Assembly: GCF_006716265.1 (NCBI RefSeq)
Contig: NZ_VFOS01000001.1
Location: 186,001 to 250,000 of the forward strand
Length of the DNA: 64,000 nucleotides
From: Rarobacter faecitabidus
GTDB taxonomy: Bacteria; Actinomycetota; Actinomycetes; Actinomycetales; Cellulomonadaceae
Reading direction: 5' to 3'
Part shown: one piece after another, positions 24,947 through 33,656 of the stretch
How positions within the stretch are numbered: the first letter of the stretch is position 1
Layout of the letters: each line of letters opens with the position of its first letter
Made by a program: the position numbers and the translations under genes
Notes under the pieces: model-generated
Databases searched by the model: none
What the model was told of the DNA's origin: nothing
Seen by the model: only the letters and a program-made list of their open reading frames with translations

Positions 24947-27900
24947 ATGACGACGGAGAACGCGACCACTCGTAGCGCGCCGCGCCGTAAGACGATTGCC
25001 CTCGTTGCCGTGCTCGCCGTCGCCGCGGCCGCTGTGGGCGTGGCGTTCGCGGTGAGCCGGCCCGCCGACGTGCAGGCGATCCAGGTGCACGAATCCACGG
25101 TGTGGATCAACCGCGACGCTGCGGCAGGACGCTCCCTGTACGGCAGCCTCAACGTCGACCTGATGGAACTGACCACGGCGCAGGAGACCACCCGTTCGTT
25201 CCCCGAATGGATTGCGCAAGACGGCACAAACACAGTGATGCTGCACGGCGAACGCTACTTTGTCGTGGACCCCGCCCGCCCGGCCCCCGTGGACGAGGAC
25301 ACCGCCTTCGGCCAACTGCCCGCACCGATCTCCGACGTCGAGACGGCGGGTGACTACATCGTGCTGCGCGACGAGAACGAGCGCGTCTACGCCACGACGA
25401 TCGCGGACCTCGCGGCGGGAAGGAGCCTGACTGCGCTCAACGAGACCACTGCCGACGGCACGACCGAGCGCATCGTCGCCGCGAGCGTCGACCAACTCGG
25501 ACGAGTCACCGCCCTCACGCAGGACGGCGTGCTCATCACCGAGGACCTCACGCTCCCTGACGCGGAGGCGAGCCGCACCCCACTGGAGATCGAACTTCCC
25601 CAGACCCCTGCGCGGCAGGCCGACCTCACCACGTTCGCCGAACACTGGGCCCTGCTGACCAGGGAGACCCCCGATTCGCCGGCAGCGCTGTGGATCGACG
25701 GCACGCGGATCGCTGACGTCGGCGCCGACGCGGTGCTCGCAAGTCCCACACTCGACGCGCGCCTGGTCGTGGCCACCGGTACGGGATACGACAGCTACGA
25801 CGCGCAAGGCGAGTCGACATCCGTCCAGCTTCCCTCCGCCGCGACGTCTGCCAGCGTTGCGGTTCCCGAGGTCTTGGCGGACGGATGCGTCCTCGGTGCG
25901 TGGACATCGGCGGGCGCGCTGATCGCCACGACGTGCGACGGCTCGTTCGAAACCCTCAATCAGGATGCGCTGGCTCAGAGCGACAACCGGATCGTGTTCC
26001 AGCGAGTCGGTTCGACCATCGTGCTGAGCGACATCACCCGCGGAACCGCCTGGGTGTTCAATGGTCGGGCGTGGGATTTCGTTCCCTCGACCCTCACGTG
26101 GGAAATAGACGACGTCGCGGACAACGACCAGCGCGATGACACCCTCATTGACGCGCCTTCCCCGCAGCCGCCGATTCCGCCGAAGGGTGAAAATGCCGAG
26201 TTCGGCGTCCGGCCGGGGGCTGTCACGCGGGTGCCGGTGCTCATCGGGGCCTCCGACCCCAACCCCGGGGACGTCATCTCGATCGTCCCCGGCACGGTGC
26301 AGTGGGCGGAGAAGAACGCGTCGTTCGGCGCTCCGCGACTCGTGGAGGGCAATACAGCGGTCGTGGTCGATGCCACGGGCGCCGATGACGCCGCCGCGAC
26401 GCTGCGGTTCAAGATCACGGACGGCACTGCGGGCCATGAGCGCGATGCGGTCGTCCGCGTCTCCACCCACGATCCGGCGGCGCAGCAGTCCGCGCCGCGC
26501 GAGGTGCGAATGGGAAGCCAGGGCGCGCCGCGCCTGACGGCCGGCCCGGGAGCCGTGATCACGGCCGACGTCTTGAAGTACTGGGTCGATCCGGATGGCG
26601 ATGCGCTGAGCATGACGGCATCGACTCCCGCTGCCGGCACCGTGGTCGCCTTGCCCGAGGGCCGCCTGGTGTTCAGCGCTCCCGACGAGGCCTCCGCCGC
26701 TCCCATCGAGGTGCCCTATGTGGTGACTGATGCACTCGGGGAATCGATCGCCGGAGCGCTCAGCATCGAGGTGCGCGCCGACGCGCAACCCACCATCGTC
26801 CCTGCCGCCGTGACCGGCGTGGTTGGCCGGGCCGTGACCATTCCGGTCGCGGACCTGACCACGGGCGTGGCCCGCGCGACGCGGCTCCTGCCCATCACCA
26901 ACAATGACCCGGCGCTGAGTTTCACCGTGAGTCAGGCCCCGGCGACCATACAGGTGACGGCGAGCGAGCCGGGGGAGTACACCTTCACCTACGGAGTCAC
27001 GGCTGGCCAGGCCACTGCTGAGGGCACGGTACGGCTCTCCGTCGTCGATTCCGATGACGCCACCGTCACGGCGAATCCGATCACCGTGCACGTCAGCCCC
27101 GGCAACGACGCGCGCGTCGACTTGCTTTCCACCGTCCAGAATCCCGGCGGCGCGGCCATCGGTATCAAGGACGTAACCCCCCTCGCGGGTGCCTCGCCCA
27201 CGCTCGCCGAGAGCGGGGTTGCCATCGCGGAGTTCTCCGGTTCGTCCCTCAGAGTCGCGGCGGACGAGACGGCCGGCGGCGCGACCCTCGGCCCTCAGGG
27301 CGCGCTTGCGGGCCGCTTCTCCTTCACGGTCATCGCCCAGAGCGCGACGGGCGGCACGACTCAGACGCGCGGATTCGGCACCGTGTTCCTCGTCCCCGAG
27401 CCGCTGAATGCCCAGGCGATCGCCGTCCCCGACACGATCGAGATCGCGGCTGGTCAGACGGGCGACCTCGATGTCCTGCGCAACGACGTGATCGCGGCGG
27501 GCGCCGACCTCGTCCTGGACCCGCGGCCGATCAAGGACACAGAGTCGATCGACTTGGCAGGCAACGGGCTGGCGTTCGCCTCCGGATCGAAGTTGCGCAT
27601 CCTCGCGCCCACCACGCCCGGAGAGCGCGAAATCTCCTACTACGTGTACCCGCGCGGCCGGCCCGACAAGGTCACGCGCGGAACCGCAACCGTGTTCGTG
27701 GTTGAGCCGCCCACCACCTCGGGGCTGCCCATCCCGCAACTCACAGGCCGGCTATTCCAGCGCGGCCAGACCGTCATCGACCTGAGCCAGGCCGGCGACG
27801 CGATCCCGAGTGGGGCAACGATCTCAGCCATCTCGGGCATCGATCAGTCGCGCGCGCACGCCCGCATCGGGGAGGACCTGACCTCGGTCATCGTCGAGTC

Positions 27901-30900
27901 CAAGGGCTCGGACGCATCGCCGTCGGCCATCACCTTCTCGATCACGGTCACCAGCGGGTCGGCGACCGCCACGGTCCCCGTGATCGTGGCGGTGATCGAT
28001 GCATCACCGCAGCCCGTCGCGTTCAACGACTACCGATACGAGCCAGCGGGCAACGAGATTGTCGTAACGCCGCTGACCAACGACTCCATTCCCGATGGGC
28101 AATCGGCGCGGATCACCAAGGTCGAGAGAATCACGACCGAGATCGACCAGGCTAGCCAAACCGCGCGCCGCGTCGCCACGGCACTCGGCACGCTCGCGCC
28201 GGACGGCGAATCATTCACGGCGCCGGTGGACGAGGGCGTTTCCGCCTATCAGTACACGGTCGTCACGGGGCTGCCCAACGAGGACGGGATCTTCGACCCC
28301 AGCCGCGAGATCGGTCAACTCATCGGGGAGACGACCGCGTTCGTGATCGTCCACTCGTCCGACGAGACCATCCCGCAGTTCCCGCGCATCAGCGATTCAT
28401 ACGTGACTGCCGCGGCGATCACGGGCATCGACCCCAGTGACGGGGCCGAGACCTTCGACATCGACGTGTACACGGGCAAAGTCGTATGGTCGGGGGAATC
28501 GCTCAAGCTGTCGCTGCTATCGGACGACGATTCCGCGAGTGCGGATGGCGCCACCAGGGTGCGCGGAAAGCTCGGCGCCACCGAGCGAGTGGTCCCGTTC
28601 GAATTGCGGGTTGCCGGGTCGAACCCCGTCGTGGTCTCATACGGATTCGTGCACCTTCCGCGGTCATCGGTGCTGAAGCCGGAATTGCGTGAGCCGAGCC
28701 GCATATACACGCTCAACGAGGGCAGCACGCGCAGCGTGGATCTCGCGCAGGCCATCGTCCCGCTCGTGGGGCGCAGCCTCAACGTCACCGGTGTCACTGT
28801 CGGCGGCCAGCGCAAGGACGCGAAGCCCGCGCCCGCGTCGTGCACGCTAAGCGGGACGGTCGTGACGTACGCGGCGGGGACTGAGTCCGCGGCTACGCGG
28901 GACGATTGCTACGTGCGCGTTGCGTGGGCCGGGGTGGACGATTCGGAAGTGACGCTCGGGCTGTCGTTCGAGATCGTCCTGGAGAACTCGCCGCCCGAAT
29001 TCACGTGCCCGTCGCGCACGATAGAGGTGCAGCCCAAGCAAGGCGGCGACGTCGATCTGAAGCCGTGCATCGCCTGGCGCCAGGCATCCGGCCTCGGGGA
29101 TGTGGCCAAACTGCGCGTCGAACTCGTGGACGAGGCGGCGGCGCCGTTGCCGGTACGCGTGGACGGCACCCGAGTCGTTGTGGACGAGGTGCCCGCTACC
29201 ACCTCTCCGACGCAGTTCGACGTGCTCGCCCAGCTTGTCGGGCCCGACGGCGCCTACACGCCGGCCGTGACAATGCAGGTGACAGTCCGCGTGCTGCCTG
29301 CCAGCGCGGTGAACCTCACGTTCCTTCCGATAACGCTCCCCACGCTCAAATTCGACGGTTTCGAAGGCGGTGGCGGACAGCCGTCGCTCACGGCCAACAT
29401 CTTCGCCGACCACATCTCGGCTGCCCTCGACCAGTACTACGGCTGGGACAACGGCCGGATCGAATACGATGCGTGCCAGGAAGTCGCCGCACTGACGTGC
29501 CAGGCCGCCGATTCCGGCAAGGTGCTCACCCTCACCGTGGATCCCGGCACCCCCGAGGCGCCAACGACGAGCTTCCAGTACGAAATCGGCTTCACGGTCT
29601 GGGACAGCGGGGCCGCCTCGACCCGCACGATCAACTCCGGTCGCGGCGTGATCAAGTTCCGCTACGAGTCGGTTCCCGCCCGCCCGGCGATCGAGGTGAC
29701 GAGCGTGCGCGGGACGCAGTTCACCCTCAGGGTCACGCCCCGGGCGTCGGGCCGGGGCGACGTCACCGAATGCCGGGTGCTCCGAAACGGGACGGTGGAC
29801 AAGACCGCGCCGGTTCAGGGCGGGGAGTGCATGTTCACGGTTACGGTGCCGCGAGCGTTCGAGAGCTACGCATTCACCGCGCAGGTCAAGGCCGGCGACA
29901 GCGGCTGGTCTGCGCAGTCCGAGGCGGTAGAACGCTGGGGCTACGAGCCGCCACCCGCTCCCACCGTGCAATGGAAGCCGACGCCCGGCGGCCAGACGAG
30001 CATGGTCGACGTGAAGATCACCAACCTCGATCCCCGCAAGGTCGGGCGGATCGAACTCGAGCAGGCGGGCGACGTCACCAGTTGGGATGTCTCCGCCAGT
30101 CGCACCAGCATTAACGCCGAACTCCAGTCGGTGCCGTCCGCCGGCCAGGACATCAAGGTGCGCGCATTCGCCCGATCGAACGGCGATGTACCCGGCGACG
30201 ACCCCTCGCTGCCGTCATCCAGTCGTACCGCCCGGATATATGGCATCGGCGGGGTTCGCGTCGAATCGGTCACGCGCGACGGGCAGGGCGACTCGTTCAC
30301 GGCCACGGTCGCGATCGACGGCTACACCAACTACTACTACGGATGGCTCAAGGGATCCGGCACCTGCAAGGCGGAGATCAAGGCCGCGGGGAACAATGTG
30401 ACGCAGAACGCCACGCTTCTGACGAGCTCCGATAGGAACAAGAAGGTCACGATCACGTTCTGCGCCAGGGCGGTCGACGCGACCGCCCTGAGCAGCCGCG
30501 GGGCCACCGGCATACGCAGCGAGGACACTTATGGTGACGTGGCGCGCGTGAACGAGGAATTCACGATCGTCGTCACGCCCGACAACGCCGAGGTCGTAAA
30601 CGCCATCAAGTACAAGGTCGAGGGCACCCTGGACAGCGGTTTCACCGTGCGCCTCGACCCCAAGACCGTGACGATCGGCGACGTCACGTTCACCGCGGAG
30701 ATCTACGACGAGTCGATCCTCAACCCCAACGATCACGTGGTCTCGGTCTATCTCACCGCCGAGGGCGGCTACAGTTCGCAGAACACCCAGCGCTACCGCG
30801 TGGGACCCGCGTCGACCCATGCCGCCTATAAGCCCGGTGGCTGGTCCGCCCCCAGCGTGCCCTCGAGCGCAAGCTGCACCGCGCCCGTTCCGGATGGAGG

Positions 30901-31207
30901 CGGTGGCTTCACGGATGCCGGCGGTGGCACAGTCAACTTCTCGGTCCCGAGCTTCTCGTCCATCAAGGGTTCCGACTGGGAGTGGACGCTGCGCATCGAA
31001 CCACCGTCCGGATCGTCCGCTGCGCCGGCGAATTACGACCTGTCGAGCGGTCCGACGTTCTCCTGGTCCTTCCCGCAGGGCAACGACTACGAGCCGGGAA
31101 CCTACACGGTGACGGCAAAGCTGACCTGGAAGAACTCGCTCTCGGAGCTATCCTCGTCAGGGACGGAGATCACCCGCACGTATGACTGCCCCGAACCGCC
31201 GCCGTGA
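24947..31207 (+). CDS. Giant Ig-like/fibronectin III-like surface protein, 2086 aa
   Basis: A short basic cytosolic tail (1-15) and one membrane segment (about 16-37) anchor a very large extracellular chain. Residues about 40-400 are strand-rich and propeller-like. About 415-1460 hold successive Ig/cadherin-like modules, with motifs such as LLPITNNDPALSF, DVLRNDV and TPLTNDSIPDGQ. About 1570-2070 are Fn3-like modules. Paired cysteines occur mainly in the C-terminal third, suggesting disulfides outside the cell. There is no sorting signal at the C-terminus (CPEPPP). It sits between the kinase and MoxR, so it is probably the structural product of the locus. The ligand is unknown. Confidence 0.9.
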   Translation: MTTENATTRSAPRRKTIALVAVLAVAAAAVGVAFAVSRPADVQAIQVHESTVWINRDAAAGRSLYGSLNVDLMELTTAQETTRSFPEWIAQDGTNTVMLHGERYFVVDPARPAPVDEDTAFGQLPAPISDVETAGDYIVLRDENERVYATTIADLAAGRSLTALNETTADGTTERIVAASVDQLGRVTALTQDGVLITEDLTLPDAEASRTPLEIELPQTPARQADLTTFAEHWALLTRETPDSPAALWIDGTRIADVGADAVLASPTLDARLVVATGTGYDSYDAQGESTSVQLPSAATSASVAVPEVLADGCVLGAWTSAGALIATTCDGSFETLNQDALAQSDNRIVFQRVGSTIVLSDITRGTAWVFNGRAWDFVPSTLTWEIDDVADNDQRDDTLIDAPSPQPPIPPKGENAEFGVRPGAVTRVPVLIGASDPNPGDVISIVPGTVQWAEKNASFGAPRLVEGNTAVVVDATGADDAAATLRFKITDGTAGHERDAVVRVSTHDPAAQQSAPREVRMGSQGAPRLTAGPGAVITADVLKYWVDPDGDALSMTASTPAAGTVVALPEGRLVFSAPDEASAAPIEVPYVVTDALGESIAGALSIEVRADAQPTIVPAAVTGVVGRAVTIPVADLTTGVARATRLLPITNNDPALSFTVSQAPATIQVTASEPGEYTFTYGVTAGQATAEGTVRLSVVDSDDATVTANPITVHVSPGNDARVDLLSTVQNPGGAAIGIKDVTPLAGASPTLAESGVAIAEFSGSSLRVAADETAGGATLGPQGALAGRFSFTVIAQSATGGTTQTRGFGTVFLVPEPLNAQAIAVPDTIEIAAGQTGDLDVLRNDVIAAGADLVLDPRPIKDTESIDLAGNGLAFASGSKLRILAPTTPGEREISYYVYPRGRPDKVTRGTATVFVVEPPTTSGLPIPQLTGRLFQRGQTVIDLSQAGDAIPSGATISAISGIDQSRAHARIGEDLTSVIVESKGSDASPSAITFSITVTSGSATATVPVIVAVIDASPQPVAFNDYRYEPAGNEIVVTPLTNDSIPDGQSARITKVERITTEIDQASQTARRVATALGTLAPDGESFTAPVDEGVSAYQYTVVTGLPNEDGIFDPSREIGQLIGETTAFVIVHSSDETIPQFPRISDSYVTAAAITGIDPSDGAETFDIDVYTGKVVWSGESLKLSLLSDDDSASADGATRVRGKLGATERVVPFELRVAGSNPVVVSYGFVHLPRSSVLKPELREPSRIYTLNEGSTRSVDLAQAIVPLVGRSLNVTGVTVGGQRKDAKPAPASCTLSGTVVTYAAGTESAATRDDCYVRVAWAGVDDSEVTLGLSFEIVLENSPPEFTCPSRTIEVQPKQGGDVDLKPCIAWRQASGLGDVAKLRVELVDEAAAPLPVRVDGTRVVVDEVPATTSPTQFDVLAQLVGPDGAYTPAVTMQVTVRVLPASAVNLTFLPITLPTLKFDGFEGGGGQPSLTANIFADHISAALDQYYGWDNGRIEYDACQEVAALTCQAADSGKVLTLTVDPGTPEAPTTSFQYEIGFTVWDSGAASTRTINSGRGVIKFRYESVPARPAIEVTSVRGTQFTLRVTPRASGRGDVTECRVLRNGTVDKTAPVQGGECMFTVTVPRAFESYAFTAQVKAGDSGWSAQSEAVERWGYEPPPAPTVQWKPTPGGQTSMVDVKITNLDPRKVGRIELEQAGDVTSWDVSASRTSINAELQSVPSAGQDIKVRAFARSNGDVPGDDPSLPSSSRTARIYGIGGVRVESVTRDGQGDSFTATVAIDGYTNYYYGWLKGSGTCKAEIKAAGNNVTQNATLLTSSDRNKKVTITFCARAVDATALSSRGATGIRSEDTYGDVARVNEEFTIVVTPDNAEVVNAIKYKVEGTLDSGFTVRLDPKTVTIGDVTFTAEIYDESILNPNDHVVSVYLTAEGGYSSQNTQRYRVGPASTHAAYKPGGWSAPSVPSSASCTAPVPDGGGGFTDAGGGTVNFSVPSFSSIKGSDWEWTLRIEPPSGSSAAPANYDLSSGPTFSWSFPQGNDYEPGTYTVTAKLTWKNSLSELSSSGTEITRTYDCPEPPP

Positions 31208-31330
31208 CATAGCGCACCGCCAAGTCCGCGCGGGGCGTGGCGGAGCTCGTCCACACCGGTTCGCTCCACTCGCCCGCCGCCATAATCCACTACGATTGGG
31301 CAGACGTCCATGACCCAGGAGGCCGCCTCG

Positions 31331-32287
31331 ATGGCTATCACGCAGGATCAGACCGAATGGTTCAAGAGCGTTTTCGACCGCCTGGCGGACAACGTCGAAT
31401 CGGTGATTCTCGGCAAGCAGCATGTGATCAGGCTCGCGCTGACCGCAGCGGTGGCTGAGGGGCACCTGCTGCTGGAGGACGTGCCGGGGACCGGCAAGAC
31501 GTCGCTCGCGCGGGCGCTGGGGCAATCCATTTCAGGCACGGTCACCCGCATCCAGTTCACACCCGATCTCTTGCCGGGCGATGTCACCGGCATGACCGTC
31601 TACGACCAGAAGACGGGCGAATTCGAGTTCCACCGTGGGCCCGTCTTCGCCAACATCGTGCTCGCTGACGAGATCAACCGCGCCTCACCCAAGACGCAAT
31701 CCGCGTTGCTCGAGGTGATGGAGGAGCGGAACGTGACGATCGACGGCGTGAGCCGCTCGGTGGGGCTTCCCTTCCTCGTGATCGCCACGCAGAACCCCGT
31801 CGAGCAGGCGGGCACCTATCGCCTGCCCGAGGCGCAGTTGGACCGCTTCATCCTCAAGACGTCGATCGGCTACCCGGATCACGCATCCATGGTGCAGATC
31901 ATCGACGGTTCGGCCGGGCAGGTCACCCTCGACCCCGTGGTCACGCCCGATACGCTGCTGACCATGGCCGACGTTGCTCGTGCCGTCTACATCGACCCGC
32001 TCGTGACGGACTACATCGCGCGCATCATCGATGCGACGCGCACGGCCGTGCAGGTTAGGCTCGGCTCCTCCGTCCGCGGCGGCCTGGCGCTCGCCAAGAC
32101 CTCTCGCGCTTGGGCGGCCAGCCAGGGCCGAGGCTACGTGACCCCCGATGATGTCAAGGGTCTGGCGCAGTCAGTGCTAGCGCACCGGCTCATCCTCGAT
32201 CCCGAGGCGGAGTTCGATGGCGTCACCCCCGAGGCAGTGATCTCGCAGATCATCCTGGACGTGCAGCCGCCGGTCAAGCACCAGTAG
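31331..32287 (+). CDS. MoxR-family AAA+ ATPase
   Basis: AAA+ chaperone-like ATPase of 318 residues. Walker A is EDVPGTGKTSLARAL, Walker B is IVLADEINRA, sensor 1 is FLVIATQNPVEQ, and the family hallmark RLPEAQLDRF is present. MoxR proteins act with DUF58/VWA partners to assemble or remodel complexes. ATG 31331 is chosen because CAGGAGG lies 8 bases upstream; ATG 31310 is an alternative. A TACGAT -10-like box at 31290-31295 suggests an internal promoter. DUF58 follows after 13 bases. Confidence 0.95.
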   Translation: MAITQDQTEWFKSVFDRLADNVESVILGKQHVIRLALTAAVAEGHLLLEDVPGTGKTSLARALGQSISGTVTRIQFTPDLLPGDVTGMTVYDQKTGEFEFHRGPVFANIVLADEINRASPKTQSALLEVMEERNVTIDGVSRSVGLPFLVIATQNPVEQAGTYRLPEAQLDRFILKTSIGYPDHASMVQIIDGSAGQVTLDPVVTPDTLLTMADVARAVYIDPLVTDYIARIIDATRTAVQVRLGSSVRGGLALAKTSRAWAASQGRGYVTPDDVKGLAQSVLAHRLILDPEAEFDGVTPEAVISQIILDVQPPVKHQ

Positions 32288-32300
32288 CAGGATTCCAGTC

Positions 32301-33656
32301 TTGGCCACCACCTCCCGCACGCGCACCACGGACACCACGTTCCGCGAGCGCACCTACTCGCGCACCCGCAGGCCGGGGGACACCACCACTTCGCGCACCG
32401 CGGCGACGGGCAGCCGGCGCACCTTGCGGAGGGTGACGAGGCGGGTGCGCAGCGGCCGAAGGTGGCTGGCTCGCGCGCTCACCCCTACGGGCTGGCTGGC
32501 GTTCTCGGGTTTCGTCGTCGCGCTGCCGGTTGCGGCCATCTGGGGCTGGGCCGAGGCAGGGGCGATCGCCGCGGTCAGTGCGGTGGCGATCGTCGTGGCC
32601 GTCCTGTTCGTGTTGGGCCACCGCGAGTACCACGTCGACCTCGCCATGGTCCGGGATCGCGTCGTGGTCGGTGACGACACGACCGGCTCAGTGGTCGTCA
32701 CCAACGTGGGGCGCCGCGTGGCGCTTCCCGGACGGGTAGAGATTCCGATGGGGGACGCGCTCGCCGTCATCGACATCCCCCTGCTGCGCCCCGGTTCGGC
32801 TCATACCGCGAAGTTGGCCCTGCCGACCGACAGGAGGTCGGTCGTGCCGGTCGGCCCGGTTCGCGCCGTGCGTGCCGATCCGCTGTCCCTGTTGCGCATC
32901 GAGACGGTGTGGCCGCAGACGTACACGCTGTTCGTCCACCCCGTTACGACCGCAGTCCCGGCGACCAACGCGGGGTTCATCCGGGATCTGGAAGGCAACC
33001 CGACTTCGGCCATCGCGGACGACGACATCTCCTTCCACGCACTGCGCGAGTACGCGCCGGGCGATTCGATGCGGCACATCCACTGGAAGGCGACGGCCCG
33101 CGCCGGCACCCTCATGGTGAGGCAGTTCGAGCAAACGCGCCGGTCGCGCATCGCGGTCGTGCTCTCGCTCTGCGAGCAGGATTTCGCGGAACCGGACGAG
33201 TTCGAACTGGCCGTGTCGCTGGCGGGGTCGCTGGCGATCGCCGCCCGGCGGGCCAATCGCGAGGTTGATCTGATCGTTCCCGAGGCAATTCCGGAATTCG
33301 ACAACACCGGGCGCAGGAGCGTGCGCGCGCTGGCGGCGCTTTCCCCGCGAACGCTCCTCGACGGACTCAGCGGCGTGGACCGCCTGGCGAACTGCCCGCG
33401 GTTGATCCAGACCGCCGAACTCGCCGGACATGGCACTCACGGACTGTCCGTCGCGTTCGTCGTCTGCGGTTCCACTCTCGCCCTAGCCGAATTGCAGTCC
33501 GCCGCCCTGCGATTCCCCATGGATGTGCAGGTCGTCGCCGTCGTCGCGGATCTGGGGCACGCGCCCAAGGTATCGGTACTCGGGGACCTCACGGTTGTTC
33601 GCGTACCCATGCTCGACGACCTGCGCCAGCTGCTGATCAAGGGGGACAAGTCGTGA
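32301..33656 (+). CDS. DUF58-domain membrane protein (MoxR partner)
   Basis: Protein of 451 residues. A long basic N-terminal tail rich in Arg/Thr (1-58) is followed by two membrane segments (LAFSGFVVALPVAAIWGW and AAVSAVAIVVAVLFVL). A beta domain and the DUF58 signature come next, with REYAPGDSMRHIHWKATARAGTLMVRQFE near residues 250-278. DUF58 proteins are paired with MoxR across bacteria. The start is TTG 32301, without a strong ribosome site. Its stop overlaps the GTG of the next gene by 4 bases. Confidence 0.92.
   Translation: MATTSRTRTTDTTFRERTYSRTRRPGDTTTSRTAATGSRRTLRRVTRRVRSGRRWLARALTPTGWLAFSGFVVALPVAAIWGWAEAGAIAAVSAVAIVVAVLFVLGHREYHVDLAMVRDRVVVGDDTTGSVVVTNVGRRVALPGRVEIPMGDALAVIDIPLLRPGSAHTAKLALPTDRRSVVPVGPVRAVRADPLSLLRIETVWPQTYTLFVHPVTTAVPATNAGFIRDLEGNPTSAIADDDISFHALREYAPGDSMRHIHWKATARAGTLMVRQFEQTRRSRIAVVLSLCEQDFAEPDEFELAVSLAGSLAIAARRANREVDLIVPEAIPEFDNTGRRSVRALAALSPRTLLDGLSGVDRLANCPRLIQTAELAGHGTHGLSVAFVVCGSTLALAELQSAALRFPMDVQVVAVVADLGHAPKVSVLGDLTVVRVPMLDDLRQLLIKGDKS

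Noticed and set aside
24902-27739. Minus-strand open frame of 945 codons opposite the giant Ig-like gene
   Set aside because: It is a mirror of the strong third-position G/C bias of the plus-strand gene; its sequence is Arg/Gly/Asp-rich without domains and has no ribosome site.
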